DNA of 64,000 nt from Elusimicrobiota bacterium. Its GTDB lineage: Bacteria > Elusimicrobiota > Elusimicrobia > FEN-1173. The translations under genes were made by a program, and so were the position numbers. The first letter of the stretch is position 1, and every line of letters starts with the position of its first letter. Positions 26,724 to 36,620 of the stretch are shown piece by piece. The stretch spans positions 620,001 through 684,000 of the forward strand of contig JADJJR010000001.1 in NCBI GenBank assembly GCA_016706425.1. The letters are read 5' to 3'. The notes beneath the pieces are model-generated. The model was given only the letters and a program-made list of their open reading frames with translations. It was not told the DNA's origin and searched no databases.

Positions 26724-27611
26724 ATGGCAATGATGAAGCGCGTGTTCCTCTTTATGGCGGTGAACCTGTTGGTCGTGGTCACCCTCTCCATCGTTTTGAA
26801 CCTGTTGGGCGTGCGCGGGTACATGACGGCGCACGGCATCGATTACGGCGCTTTGATGGTCTTCTGCCTCGTGTGGGGCATGGGCGGGGCTTTCATTTCC
26901 CTGCTTTTGTCCCGGGTGATGGCGAAGTGGACCATGCGCGTCCAGGTCATCGACCCCGCGTCGGCCTCGGGGGAAGCGGCCTGGCTCGTCCAGACCGTGC
27001 ACAACCTGGCCACGGTCGCCGGGCTGCCCGCGATGCCCGAGGTGGGCGTTTACGAAAGCCCCGAGGTCAACGCCTTCGCCACGGGCCCCACGCGGTCCCG
27101 CGCCCTGGTCGCCGTTTCCTCGGGTCTTCTGCGCTCCATGGACCGGAGCCAAGTGGAGGGGGTGCTGGGCCACGAAATCGCCCACGTCGCCAACGGCGAC
27201 ATGGTCACCATGACCTTGGTCCAAGGGGTCATCAACGCTTTTGTCATGTTCCTGGCCCGGGTCATCGCCTTCGCCGTGAGCCAGCAGGTGAAGGAAGAAT
27301 CCCGCCGTTCGATTCAATTCATGGTCACGATTCTGCTGGAAATCGTGTTCAGCCTTCTGGGCATGCTGGTGGTCGCCGGGTTCTCCCGCTGGCGCGAGTT
27401 CCGCGCCGACGCGGGGGGCGGTCGCCTGGCCGGCCGGGAAAAGATGATCGCGGCCCTGCAGGCGCTTCAACGCAACGTCGCCGCCGTCGACAACCGCCAG
27501 GCGGCCATCGCGACCTTAAAAATTTCGGGTCGGCGCGGTTTCCTGGCGCTTTTGTCGACGCACCCGCCCCTCGAAGAGCGCATCGAGCGTCTTCGCCAGG
27601 CGAGTTTGTAA
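26724..27611 (+). CDS. htpX: HtpX-family membrane zinc protease
   Basis: A 295-residue inner-membrane metalloprotease of the M48 family that degrades misfolded membrane proteins. Two N-terminal helices are followed by the zinc site HEIAH (150-154) with the third ligand in SRWREFRAD (Glu about 225). Two further helices lie between them. The end, THPPLEERIERLRQ, is typical of HtpX. AGGAGG lies eight bases before ATG 26724. It lies three bases after fmt and may share its transcript. Confidence 0.95.
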   Translation: MAMMKRVFLFMAVNLLVVVTLSIVLNLLGVRGYMTAHGIDYGALMVFCLVWGMGGAFISLLLSRVMAKWTMRVQVIDPASASGEAAWLVQTVHNLATVAGLPAMPEVGVYESPEVNAFATGPTRSRALVAVSSGLLRSMDRSQVEGVLGHEIAHVANGDMVTMTLVQGVINAFVMFLARVIAFAVSQQVKEESRRSIQFMVTILLEIVFSLLGMLVVAGFSRWREFRADAGGGRLAGREKMIAALQALQRNVAAVDNRQAAIATLKISGRRGFLALLSTHPPLEERIERLRQASL

Positions 27612-27641
27612 CCCCCCGCCGTTTCCCGGGCGCGTCGCACC

Positions 27642-28727
27642 GTGAAAAACCTGTTGGACGTGCCGTTCGCCGAATGGGGCCTCGCCCTGGAACTCGGCGA
27701 CAAGGACGCCTACCGCGCCCGTCAGATCCTCACGGCCGTTTTCCAACGGCGCGTCAAATCCTTCCCCGAGATGACCGACCTCCCCCAGGCCCTGCGCGAC
27801 CGCCTGGCGGGGTCCTTTCGTCTCCGTTCGCTCACGCTGGTCCGGCGGGAGATTTCCGCCGCGGACGGGACCTCCCGACTTTTTTTTGAAGCCCCCGACG
27901 GGGGTTCGTTTTCGGCCGTTCTTTTGCCGAGCCGTCCCGGCGAGGACGACGAAGCCGACCCCACGGAGGCGGGGGCCAAGGGCCGGTCGGCCCGGACGGG
28001 GCTGTGCCTCTCCACCCAGGTGGGCTGCGCCTGGGGGTGCGTGTTTTGCGCCTCGGGACGCGTGCCCTTTGAAAGGGACCTGACGCCCGCCGAAATCCTC
28101 GAGCAGGTGTTCGTGGCGGAAGAGGTCCTGGGCGGTCGGCTGTCGAGCCTGGTCTTCATGGGTATGGGCGAGCCGCTGGCCAACTTCGATAATCTATTGA
28201 CCGCCCTCCAGGCCCTGCGGTCGCCGCTGGGGTTCCATTTCGGGGCGCGCCACGTGACCGTATCGACAACCGGCCTCGCGCCCCAAATCGTCAAGTTGGC
28301 CGAACTCGCCCCCAAGGTCAACCTCGCCATCAGCCTGCACGCGGCCGATGATGAAACGCGCCGCCGCGTCATGCCGAAATCCGCCCGCTGGACCATCAAG
28401 GAGCTGTTGCACGCGGCCTGGGAGTACCAGCGGATCACGGGCGGGGTGCGGGTCACCTTCGAATACATCGTCATCAAGGGCGTCAACGATTCCGTGCGGG
28501 AAGCCCAAAGGCTTTCCAACATGCTCCGGGGGAAAAAAGCCTGGGTGAACCTTATCGCCTACAACCCCGTGCCCGGCCTGCCCTACGAACGGCCCTCGGA
28601 GGAAACCGTGGCGGGCATTGCCAAGATCCTGAAAGACCGCGGTCTCTTCGTCCACCTGCGCAAACCCCAGGGCGTCGACATCACCGCCGGGTGCGGCCAG
28701 TTGGGCGCGCCGCAAATGATAAAATAG
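27642..28727 (+). CDS. rlmN: 23S rRNA (adenine2503-C2)-methyltransferase RlmN
   Basis: A 361-residue radical SAM enzyme that methylates A2503 of 23S rRNA and also A37 of some tRNAs. The [4Fe-4S] motif CAWGCVFC has Cys at 129, 133 and 136. The methyl-carrying Cys is in GCGQLGAP near 351. MGMGEPLANFDN and the ITAGCGQL end are family signatures. An acidic insert (about 100-115, PGEDDEADPTEAG) is not typical. It starts with GTG 27642, 31 bases after htpX. Confidence 0.95.
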   Translation: MKNLLDVPFAEWGLALELGDKDAYRARQILTAVFQRRVKSFPEMTDLPQALRDRLAGSFRLRSLTLVRREISAADGTSRLFFEAPDGGSFSAVLLPSRPGEDDEADPTEAGAKGRSARTGLCLSTQVGCAWGCVFCASGRVPFERDLTPAEILEQVFVAEEVLGGRLSSLVFMGMGEPLANFDNLLTALQALRSPLGFHFGARHVTVSTTGLAPQIVKLAELAPKVNLAISLHAADDETRRRVMPKSARWTIKELLHAAWEYQRITGGVRVTFEYIVIKGVNDSVREAQRLSNMLRGKKAWVNLIAYNPVPGLPYERPSEETVAGIAKILKDRGLFVHLRKPQGVDITAGCGQLGAPQMIK

Positions 28728-28755
28728 CCCACTCTTTTCGAGGAGAAATCCGTCC

Positions 28756-29766
28756 ATGACCCCCAACGACATTGATCCCGTCAACGACACCCCCGGCGTG
28801 TGGCCCCTGTCCGCCCTGCGGCGGCGTTCCTGGGGGATGTGGGGGGGGCTGTTCGTCATCGCGCTTTTGGCCACACTTTTCTCCCTCCATTGGGTGATGA
28901 GCGCGCTTCTTCATTCCCGCAAAGTCGTTCAAGTGCCCGACCTGACGGGGAAAACCCTCGAGCAGGCTCTCGACCTTTTGGCTCCCCTCAACCTGTCCCT
29001 GTCCAAGGAAGGCATTCAGTTCGACGAGAAGTTCCAACCCGGCGCCATTGTGCGGCAGGCGCCGCCGGCGGGCCTGCGCGTGCGCGAATGGAAGATCGTC
29101 CGCGTCACCCTTTCTTCCGGCGGGCAGATCCTCTACGTGCCCGACACCGCGGGCGCGACGCTGACCGAGGCCCAGAACCGCCTGCGGACGGCCGGCTTGT
29201 CCCTGGGCGCCGTCAGCCAGGTTTACTCCAACAAATTTGAGACCGGCTTGGTGATGGCGCAGAACCCCGATGCCGGGACCCTTTCCCATCCCGGCGCGAT
29301 GGTGGACCTCACCGTCTCCAAGGGCGGGCCCCCGGCGGGAACCGTTTTGATGCCGGATTTCGTCAATAAACCCTATTCCCTGGCCCGCCAGTGGGCCGAG
29401 GACCAATCCTTGACGCCCGCGGTGCAGGAAACGCTCACCGAAGACGCCCTGCCGGGGCTCGTGCTGAAGCAGAACCCCGGCCCGGACACCCCGGTGGGCG
29501 ACGGCGCGGAGGTCCGGTTCGTGGTCTCCAAGTCCGACAGAAAAAACTCCAAAGACGTGACCCTGATCCGCTACAACGTGCCCGAAGGGACGGACCGCGT
29601 CCGGGTGCGCATCGTTTTGCGCGACGACGCCGGGGAGCGGGAGATCTTTTCGGACGAACAGAGCGCCGGCGCCCGGGTCGAGGTGCCGGTGTCGGTGGAC
29701 GGACCGGCCCGCGCCCGGATTTTCGTGAACGGCGTCCTCGTCGAGGAGCGCCCCCTCGGCCGATGA
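28756..29766 (+). CDS. Membrane-anchored protein with three PASTA domains
   Basis: A 336-residue bitopic protein. The short cytoplasmic N-terminus (about 1-32) is followed by one helix (about 33-52). Three extracytoplasmic PASTA modules begin at VVQVPDLTGKTLEQA, LYVPDTAGATLTEA and VLMPDFVNKPYSLA. A C-terminal beta-rich part has no known match. PASTA modules bind muropeptides in Ser/Thr kinases and class A PBPs. Here no kinase or transpeptidase domain is attached, so it is probably a sensor or scaffold. GAGGAG precedes ATG 28756. It overlaps rpe (ATGA). Confidence 0.88.
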   Translation: MTPNDIDPVNDTPGVWPLSALRRRSWGMWGGLFVIALLATLFSLHWVMSALLHSRKVVQVPDLTGKTLEQALDLLAPLNLSLSKEGIQFDEKFQPGAIVRQAPPAGLRVREWKIVRVTLSSGGQILYVPDTAGATLTEAQNRLRTAGLSLGAVSQVYSNKFETGLVMAQNPDAGTLSHPGAMVDLTVSKGGPPAGTVLMPDFVNKPYSLARQWAEDQSLTPAVQETLTEDALPGLVLKQNPGPDTPVGDGAEVRFVVSKSDRKNSKDVTLIRYNVPEGTDRVRVRIVLRDDAGEREIFSDEQSAGARVEVPVSVDGPARARIFVNGVLVEERPLGR

Positions 29767-30449
29767 GCCCGCGCCTCGCCATCGCGCCCTCCATCCTGTC
29801 GGCGGATTTCGCCCGCCTGGCCGAGGAGGTGCGCCGGGTTGAAAAAGCGGGCGCCGATTGGCTTCACGTGGACGTCATGGACGGCCACTTCGTCCCCAAC
29901 CTCACCATCGGCCCCGTGGTCGTGCACTGGCTGAAAAAGTGCACCCGCCTCAAGCTCGACTGCCACCTGATGATTGAAAGCCCCGAGAAATTCATCCCCG
30001 CTTTCGCCAAGGCGGGGGCCTGGAACATCACCGTCCACGCCGAGGCCTGTCGGAAACCCAAAGACACGCTCCGCTTGATCCGGCGGCACGGTTGCACGGC
30101 GGGGCTTTCCCTGCGGCCCAAGACCCCCATCCAAAAATTGGCTCCCTATCTGAACGATGTGGCCTTGGTGTTGGTCATGACGGTGGAACCGGGCTTCGGC
30201 GGGCAGTCCTTTATGCCCGACATGATGCCCAAAGTCGCGTGGCTGAAAGAAAAATTCGCCCGCCGGGCCCCCGCCCGCCGCCCCTGGATCGAGGTGGACG
30301 GCGGCATCAACGCCGAGACCGCCGCCACGGCGGCGCGGTTCGGCGCCGAGGCGCTGGTGGCCGGCAACGCGATCTTCGGCGCCCCCAACCCGGCCGTCGC
30401 CCTGCGGGGCCTCCGCCGGGCGGCCCGCGCCCCCGCTCCGTTGATGTGA
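29763..30449 (+). CDS. rpe: Ribulose-phosphate 3-epimerase
   Basis: A 228-residue TIM-barrel enzyme of the pentose phosphate pathway that interconverts ribulose 5-phosphate and xylulose 5-phosphate. Signatures are APSILSADFARL, HVDVMDGHFVPNLTIGP, MTVEPGFGGQ and VDGGINAET, which supply the metal-binding His and Asp residues. ATG 29763 overlaps the PASTA gene stop. A hairpin terminator follows at 30514. Confidence 0.96.
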   Translation: MSPRLAIAPSILSADFARLAEEVRRVEKAGADWLHVDVMDGHFVPNLTIGPVVVHWLKKCTRLKLDCHLMIESPEKFIPAFAKAGAWNITVHAEACRKPKDTLRLIRRHGCTAGLSLRPKTPIQKLAPYLNDVALVLVMTVEPGFGGQSFMPDMMPKVAWLKEKFARRAPARRPWIEVDGGINAETAATAARFGAEALVAGNAIFGAPNPAVALRGLRRAARAPAPLM

Positions 30450-30513
30450 GCCGGACCGGCCGCGAACCGCGCCGCGTCGAATCATTCCCACTCATTCCAC
30501 CAAGAACTTTTGC

Positions 30514-30551
30514 GCCGCCCCGGTGTCCCACCGGTGCGGCTAATTTATTTT
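30514..30551 (+). terminator. Hairpin terminator after rpe
   Basis: GCCGC-C-CCGGTG pairs with CACCGG-T-GCGGC (30514-30540, one mismatch, loop TCC), followed by TAATTTATTTT. It ends 12 bases before the next start and could also act as a leader structure for the macroglobulin gene. Confidence 0.55.
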
Positions 30552-30563
30552 GAGAGGACCCCC

Positions 30564-33500
30564 ATGAAAAAAACCCTTTGGCTGTTCGTTCTGTTGGCGG
30601 TGACGCGGTCGGCCCACGCCGTTGCGGTCGACCGCGCCGGGGCGGAGGCGGCGTTGGCCCGGGGGGACTACGCCCAAGCGCTCACGGACTTTTCCGCGCT
30701 TGTCCTGCGGCCGGCCGTGGATGAAAACGTGGGCCAGGATTTTAAAAATGTCCTGCAATGCCTGGAACGATTGAATCGGTCCGGGGACATCGATTCTTTC
30801 CGGGACAAGGCGATCGGGGCGCACCCCGGCAACTGGCGGCTGGCGGTGGCGGCCGCCGACAGCCTGCGGGAGACCCCTTCTTTTGGACACATGATCGATG
30901 GCCAATTCCACCGGGGTTACCCCCGGGTGTGGAATGTCCGCCTGGTGGACGCGGGCGAGCGGGACCGGGCGCGGGCGCTGGCTTGGTTGGAGAAGGCCCT
31001 GGACGCCGCCGAAAAAGAAACCCGCCCGGTCGCGGGCGATTTTTACCGGGCCCTGGCCGACACGCTTTATTCGCGGCGGGAGGGGGCGGGGGCCTGGCGG
31101 TTGGGCGCCTTGACCTCGACCACGGAATGGCCTGACTATGATGATTACGGCGGCGGGACGAGCGCCGCGGGCGCCCCAGTGGACCGGGCGGGTCAACCGG
31201 TGTTTCATCGCGCGCCGAGCGGATGGGCGACGGCGCGCTCGGACGGGGAGCGCTGGCGCTGGGCGTTGGCGGCCTGGGCCCGCGCCGACGCCGCCCGCGC
31301 CCCCGAAAGCCGGCGGCGGTACGCCGATTTTCTCTCCCAACAGTTCGGGGTCGAGACCCTGCAATCTTTCGGCTGGTTTTGGGGACGTGTGACCGACGAC
31401 GAATCGACGGCGGCGGCCCTGTGGTCGCTGGACGGGTTGGGGGAAGACGAGACCCTGGCCCGGTTGGCCACGGGGGTCAAGCGATTTAAATTGCCGCCGG
31501 AACACAACTTCATCGCGATCTACAAGTCCCTGGAGGGTTTCCGGGAACTGGCCCAAATCTTCGAGAACCGCCGCCAATACGAACGCGCCGCCCATTATTG
31601 GCGGCTGTCGATGGGGGCCGCCGCCGAGGTCCCCGCCCCCGACGCCCCGCCCACCCACGACGAAGCCCGTGAACACCTCCGTCAGATCCTCGGCCGGTGG
31701 GGAACGTTCGCGGACGAGGAAGCGCCCGCCGGGCGTCCGACGTCGGTGGCCTTTCGGTTCCGCAACGCGACCTCCGTGCGTTTTGAGGCGCACGCCTTGA
31801 ACGTGAACCGCCTGATCACCGACGTGAAGGCCTATTTGCGTTCGGATCCCGGCGACTGGGACTGGTCGAAGATGAGCCTGAACGACATCGGCCAGCGGAT
31901 CGTCTGGGAGGGGCAAGAGAAATACCGGGGACGGCGGGTGGCCTCTTGGACGGTGCCGCTCACGCCCCGCCCCGGGCATTTCGACCGGCGCGTCACGGTG
32001 CCCCTGCCGTTTAAGGACAACGGGGCATTCCTTATCACCGCGCGCGTGGAGGGCGGCAACACGAGCCACCTCGTGGTTTGGCGCGACGAACTCGCCCTGG
32101 TTCAAAAGCCCGTCGGGGACGGCGATTTTTATTTTGTCGCGGACGCGGCGACCGGCCGGCCCGTTTCGGGGGCGGTCTTGGATTTCTTCGGCTTCCGCAA
32201 CGAATACATCGATTCCCGCGTCGGTCGCCCGCGCATGAAAACCCACGCGCGGGGTTTTTCCCGGACGGTCGATCAAAACGGCGGCGCGACGGTGGGCGCG
32301 GCGGATCTGGGACGGGACCATCAATGGTTGGTGGAGGCCCGGGACGCCCGGGGGCGGCGCGCGTTTTTGGGGTTTCAACATTATTGGTTCCGGTCCCGGT
32401 GGGAAGGCGAACCCGCCCGGGCGGCGGCGTTCCTGATCTCCGACCGGCCGGTCTACCGCCCCGAGCAAGTCGTCCGTTTCCGCGCCTGGGCGGACCGCGC
32501 CGCCCACGACCGGACCGGCCCTTCGCCCTTCGCGGGGGCGGCTTTTTCCGTCACGATTTACGACCCCCAGGGTAAAAAAGTGTTTGAACGGTCCGTCGCC
32601 GCGGACGCGCGGGGCGGTTTTGACGGGGAATTTCCCTTGCCGGCGGACGCCGCCTTGGGAGCCTATTCGTTGCGGGCCCTGGGGCCCGCCCAGGGGTTTT
32701 TGTCTTTCCGCGTCGAGGAATACAAGAAGCCGGAATTTGAAGTGACGGTTTCGGCGCCGACGGAGCCGTTGCGCCTGGGCGACGCCGCCGTGGTCAAAAT
32801 CGCCGCCCGGTATTACTTCGGCGCGCCGGTGACCGAAGGGAAAGTGAAGTTCAAGGTCCTGCGCACGAGCGAGGACGGACGCTGGTACCCGTCGGGGCCC
32901 TGGGATTGGCTGTACGGGAACGGTTACGGTTGGTTGGGCACGGAGGCGACCTGGTGGCCCGGCTGGGCGCGCTGGGGATGTTGGCGCCCCCGCCCCCTGT
33001 GGTTTCCCGTCGACCGCACCCCGCCCGAGATCGTGGCCGAAGGCGAGGCGTTTTTGGAAAAAGACGGCACGCTGTCCGTGCCCATCGACACGGCCCTGGC
33101 AAAGGCCCTGCACCCCGACCGGGACCACCGCTACGAAATCACCGCCGAAGTGACGGACAAGTCCCGGCGGACGATCGCGGGGCGGGGGGCGATGGTGGCC
33201 ACGCGGCAACCGTTTCGCGCCACGGCCTGGACGGACCGCGGGTTTTACCGCACGGGGGAACCGGCGCGGGTGTCCTTCGCGGCGGTGACCCCGGGCGGGG
33301 CGCCCCTGGTCGGGGCGTCCGTGCGGGCGGTGTTGCACCGGTTGGTCCCCCGGGGAGCGGCCGCGCCGACGGAAGAGCGGCTCGAGGCCTGGGCGCTTCG
33401 GACCAACGCCGAGGGGCGGGGGGCGGTCTCCCTCAAGGCCCTGCGCGCCGGGCAATACCGTTTGAGCGTGACGATCACGGACGGCCGGGACCGGGACGTG

Positions 33501-36500
33501 GAGACCGCGGCGCTGTTCACGGCCCGCGGCGACGGCGATCCGGGGAATGATTTTCGGTTCAACGACTTGGAAATCCTGCTGGACCGGCGCACCCACGCGC
33601 CGGGGGAGACGGCCCGGCTCCTGATCAACACCGCCCAACCCGGGGGCGCTGTGCTGCTCTTCGTCCGTCCGGTCAACGGGGTCTACCAACGACCGGAGCT
33701 GGTCCGGTTGGACGGTCGAAGCGGGCTGCGTGAGGTGCCGCTGGCCGCGGCCGACAGCCCGAACATTTTCGTGGAAGCGGTGGCCGTGCGGGACGGGCGG
33801 GTGTTCTCAGAAATTCGGGAAATCCTTTTGCCGCCCGAAAGCCGCGCCTTGAACGTGGAGGTGAAGCCGGTCGCCTCGACGGTGAAACCCGGCGAGACGG
33901 CGAAAGCCCGGGTGCGGCTGACGGACGCCGCGGGCCGGCCCGTGCGCGGGTCGCTCACCCTGGCGGTCTACGACAAGAGCGTGGAATACATTTCCGGCGG
34001 CTCCAACGTGGCCGACATTCGGGAGTTCTTCTGGAAGTGGCGCCGGTCCCACACGCCGGGCGGGCGCTCGGCCTTCGACCGGTGGGACCGGTCGTTTCCT
34101 TTGAAGGACCGTCCCGGCATGGGGCCCCTGGGGGTGTTCGGCGCGGCGGCCCAGGACGAATTCCAGGGATTGGACAAGGATCGTTTGCGGGAGGGGGGGG
34201 TCGCGGGAGGGGCGGCTTTGCGCAAGGCCGCGGCCCCCGCGGCGACGCGGAGCGGTGTTTCCTCGGCCAACGCGGTGGCGGACGCCGCCGCGCCGGAGGA
34301 GGAATCGAGGGCCGTCTCTCCGGGCGTTGAACCGACGGTGCGCAGTCGGTTCGCCGACACGGCCCTGTGGGTCGGCCGCGTCGACACGGACGCCCGGGGC
34401 GAATCCACGGTGTCTTTCAAAGCCCCCGACAACCTGACGACGTGGAAGACCCGCGCCTGGGCGGTGAGCGACGGGGCGCGGGTGGGCGAGGGGACGGCGG
34501 AGATCGTCACCGCGAAAAAATTGTTGGTCCGCCTGCAGACCCCCCGCTTCTTGGTTCAAAAGGACGAGGCGGTTCTGAGCGCCAACGTGCACAATTATTT
34601 ATCGTCTCGAAAAGACGTGCGGGTGTCGCTGGTTTTGGAGGGGGACACCCTCGCATTGTTGGACGGCGGCGACCGCACGGTGTCGATCCCGCCCCAGGGC
34701 GAAGCCCGGGTGGATTGGCGCGTGCGGGCCCTTCGCCCCGGGCCGACGACGGCGCGCGCGAAAGCCGTGACGGACGAGGAATCGGACGCGGTCGAAATCC
34801 GTTTCCCGGCGCGGGTCCACGGCATGACGAAAATCGAATCCTTCGGCGGGTCCCAGCGGCCCGAGGCGACGGCGTCGTCCTGGACCTTTCGCGTGCCGGC
34901 GGAGCGCCGACCGGAAGCCTCTCGGTTGGAGATCCGCGTTTCCCCGAGCCTGGCCCTCGCCATGGTGGACGCCCTGCCCTATTTGGCCGACTACCCCTAC
35001 GGGTGCACGGAGCAGACGCTGAACCGGTTCCTGCCCACCGTCATCACCCAGGGGGCGTTGCGGCGGCTCGGGATTTCCCTCGCCGACGTGCGGGAAAAAC
35101 GGACGAACCTGAACGCCCAGGAGGCCGGGGACCCGGCCCGCCGGGCCCGCCGTTGGGGGGGCGAGGAAGAACCGTTCCGGAACCCGGTGTTCGACGAGAA
35201 AAAAGTCGCCGACATGGCGGCCACGGGTTTGAAGCGATTGACCGCCATGCAACTTTCCGACGGCGGGTGGGGGTGGTTCAGCGGTTCGCGCGAGGAATCC
35301 TCGCCCCACACCACGGCGGTCGTGGTGGACGGCTTGTTGACCGCCCGGGGGGCGGGACTGAAGGTGCCCGCCGATGTCCTGGGCCGGGGCGTGGCCTGGT
35401 TGGCGCGTTACCAAGAGGGCGAGGGGGAGCGCCTGCGTCGCGGGGACGCGAAAAAAAGCGACGGCAAGGAGGCGGCCGACGAATTGGACGCCTTGGTATA
35501 CCGGATTCTCGTGGACGCCGGGCGCGAAAGCGCCGTCTTGCGCGGGTATCTGTGGCGGGACCGTTTAAAAATCAGCCTCTACGCCCAGGGGCTACTGGGC
35601 CAGGCGCTTCACCGGGCGGGGCGAGCGGAGGAGAGCGCCCAGCTGCGTCGCCATCTGGCCCAGTACGTGGTCCGGGACGACGAGAACGAGACCGCCCATC
35701 TGCGCATGGACAACGCCCATTATTGGTGGCGTTGGTACGGCAGTGAAACCGAGGCCCACGCCGCGGTGTTGCGGTTTTTCCTGGCCGAGAACCCCCGGGA
35801 CCCGGTGATCCCCCGCTTGGTGAAATACCTGCTCAACAACCGTCGGCACGGGACCTACTGGAACTCCACCCGCGACACGGCGCTGATTGTGGAGGCCTTC
35901 GCGGAGGTGTTGGCGGCCACCGGCGAGGACCGGCCGGATTACACCCTGACCGTGGCCGTGGACGGCCGGACCGTGAAAACCGTGGTCATCAGCCCGGCCA
36001 ATCTCTTCACCTTTGAGAACCGGGTGGTCCTGGCGGGGGAGGACCTGTCCACCGGGACGCACACGGTGAGTCTCGTCAAAGCGGGTCGGGGCGCCCTTTA
36101 TTGGAACGCCACCCTGGAAAACTTCACGATGGAGGATCCCCTGACCCGCGCGGGTTTGGAGATCAAGGTCGACCGGGCCTATTACAAACTTCGCGACGCC
36201 GGCGCGAGCGTCGCCGCCGTCGACGCGCGCGGCGGGCCCGTGGACCAACGGGTGGAGAAGAAGTCCCGCGTTCCATTGACGGACGGCGAGGAAATCAAGA
36301 CCGGCGACGTGGTCCTGGTGGAATTGTCCGTGGAGTCCAAAAACGACTACGAATACATTCTGGTCGAGGACCGGAAACCGGCGGGGTTCGAACCCGTGGC
36401 CCTGCGCAGCGGGGAAAGCGGCGGACCGTACATGGAGTTGCGCGATGAGCGGGTCGGGTTTTTCTTCCGGGCCCTGGGACGCGGACGGGTGAGCGTTTCC

Positions 36501-36620
36501 TACGAACTGCGGGCGGAGACCCCGGGCCGCTTCAGCGCGTTGCCCGCCCGGGCCCTGGGCATGTACGCCCCCGAATTGGCCGCCAACAGCGACGAGTTCA
36601 AGACGCGGGTGGCGGACTGA
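30564..36620 (+). CDS. Bacterial alpha-2-macroglobulin with intact thioester
   Basis: A 2,018-residue periplasmic protease trap. The signal peptide ends SAHA (about residue 24). No lipobox Cys is present, so unlike many bacterial homologues it is probably not lipid anchored. An N-terminal TPR-like helical region precedes macroglobulin domains such as RPVYRPEQVVRFRAW and APGETARLLINT. A low-complexity Ala-rich segment near 1210-1260 may be the bait region. The thioester is GCTEQ, Cys about 1481, inside an alpha-alpha barrel (GGWGWFSGSREESSPHTTAVVV). No PbpC gene is adjacent. It overlaps the convergent lipoprotein gene by 23 bases. Confidence 0.93.
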   Translation: MKKTLWLFVLLAVTRSAHAVAVDRAGAEAALARGDYAQALTDFSALVLRPAVDENVGQDFKNVLQCLERLNRSGDIDSFRDKAIGAHPGNWRLAVAAADSLRETPSFGHMIDGQFHRGYPRVWNVRLVDAGERDRARALAWLEKALDAAEKETRPVAGDFYRALADTLYSRREGAGAWRLGALTSTTEWPDYDDYGGGTSAAGAPVDRAGQPVFHRAPSGWATARSDGERWRWALAAWARADAARAPESRRRYADFLSQQFGVETLQSFGWFWGRVTDDESTAAALWSLDGLGEDETLARLATGVKRFKLPPEHNFIAIYKSLEGFRELAQIFENRRQYERAAHYWRLSMGAAAEVPAPDAPPTHDEAREHLRQILGRWGTFADEEAPAGRPTSVAFRFRNATSVRFEAHALNVNRLITDVKAYLRSDPGDWDWSKMSLNDIGQRIVWEGQEKYRGRRVASWTVPLTPRPGHFDRRVTVPLPFKDNGAFLITARVEGGNTSHLVVWRDELALVQKPVGDGDFYFVADAATGRPVSGAVLDFFGFRNEYIDSRVGRPRMKTHARGFSRTVDQNGGATVGAADLGRDHQWLVEARDARGRRAFLGFQHYWFRSRWEGEPARAAAFLISDRPVYRPEQVVRFRAWADRAAHDRTGPSPFAGAAFSVTIYDPQGKKVFERSVAADARGGFDGEFPLPADAALGAYSLRALGPAQGFLSFRVEEYKKPEFEVTVSAPTEPLRLGDAAVVKIAARYYFGAPVTEGKVKFKVLRTSEDGRWYPSGPWDWLYGNGYGWLGTEATWWPGWARWGCWRPRPLWFPVDRTPPEIVAEGEAFLEKDGTLSVPIDTALAKALHPDRDHRYEITAEVTDKSRRTIAGRGAMVATRQPFRATAWTDRGFYRTGEPARVSFAAVTPGGAPLVGASVRAVLHRLVPRGAAAPTEERLEAWALRTNAEGRGAVSLKALRAGQYRLSVTITDGRDRDVETAALFTARGDGDPGNDFRFNDLEILLDRRTHAPGETARLLINTAQPGGAVLLFVRPVNGVYQRPELVRLDGRSGLREVPLAAADSPNIFVEAVAVRDGRVFSEIREILLPPESRALNVEVKPVASTVKPGETAKARVRLTDAAGRPVRGSLTLAVYDKSVEYISGGSNVADIREFFWKWRRSHTPGGRSAFDRWDRSFPLKDRPGMGPLGVFGAAAQDEFQGLDKDRLREGGVAGGAALRKAAAPAATRSGVSSANAVADAAAPEEESRAVSPGVEPTVRSRFADTALWVGRVDTDARGESTVSFKAPDNLTTWKTRAWAVSDGARVGEGTAEIVTAKKLLVRLQTPRFLVQKDEAVLSANVHNYLSSRKDVRVSLVLEGDTLALLDGGDRTVSIPPQGEARVDWRVRALRPGPTTARAKAVTDEESDAVEIRFPARVHGMTKIESFGGSQRPEATASSWTFRVPAERRPEASRLEIRVSPSLALAMVDALPYLADYPYGCTEQTLNRFLPTVITQGALRRLGISLADVREKRTNLNAQEAGDPARRARRWGGEEEPFRNPVFDEKKVADMAATGLKRLTAMQLSDGGWGWFSGSREESSPHTTAVVVDGLLTARGAGLKVPADVLGRGVAWLARYQEGEGERLRRGDAKKSDGKEAADELDALVYRILVDAGRESAVLRGYLWRDRLKISLYAQGLLGQALHRAGRAEESAQLRRHLAQYVVRDDENETAHLRMDNAHYWWRWYGSETEAHAAVLRFFLAENPRDPVIPRLVKYLLNNRRHGTYWNSTRDTALIVEAFAEVLAATGEDRPDYTLTVAVDGRTVKTVVISPANLFTFENRVVLAGEDLSTGTHTVSLVKAGRGALYWNATLENFTMEDPLTRAGLEIKVDRAYYKLRDAGASVAAVDARGGPVDQRVEKKSRVPLTDGEEIKTGDVVLVELSVESKNDYEYILVEDRKPAGFEPVALRSGESGGPYMELRDERVGFFFRALGRGRVSVSYELRAETPGRFSALPARALGMYAPELAANSDEFKTRVAD

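Noticed and set aside
30540..33689. 1,049-residue open frame on the minus strand
   Set aside because: Antisense of the macroglobulin gene. The plus-strand protein has clear family motifs and a thioester.
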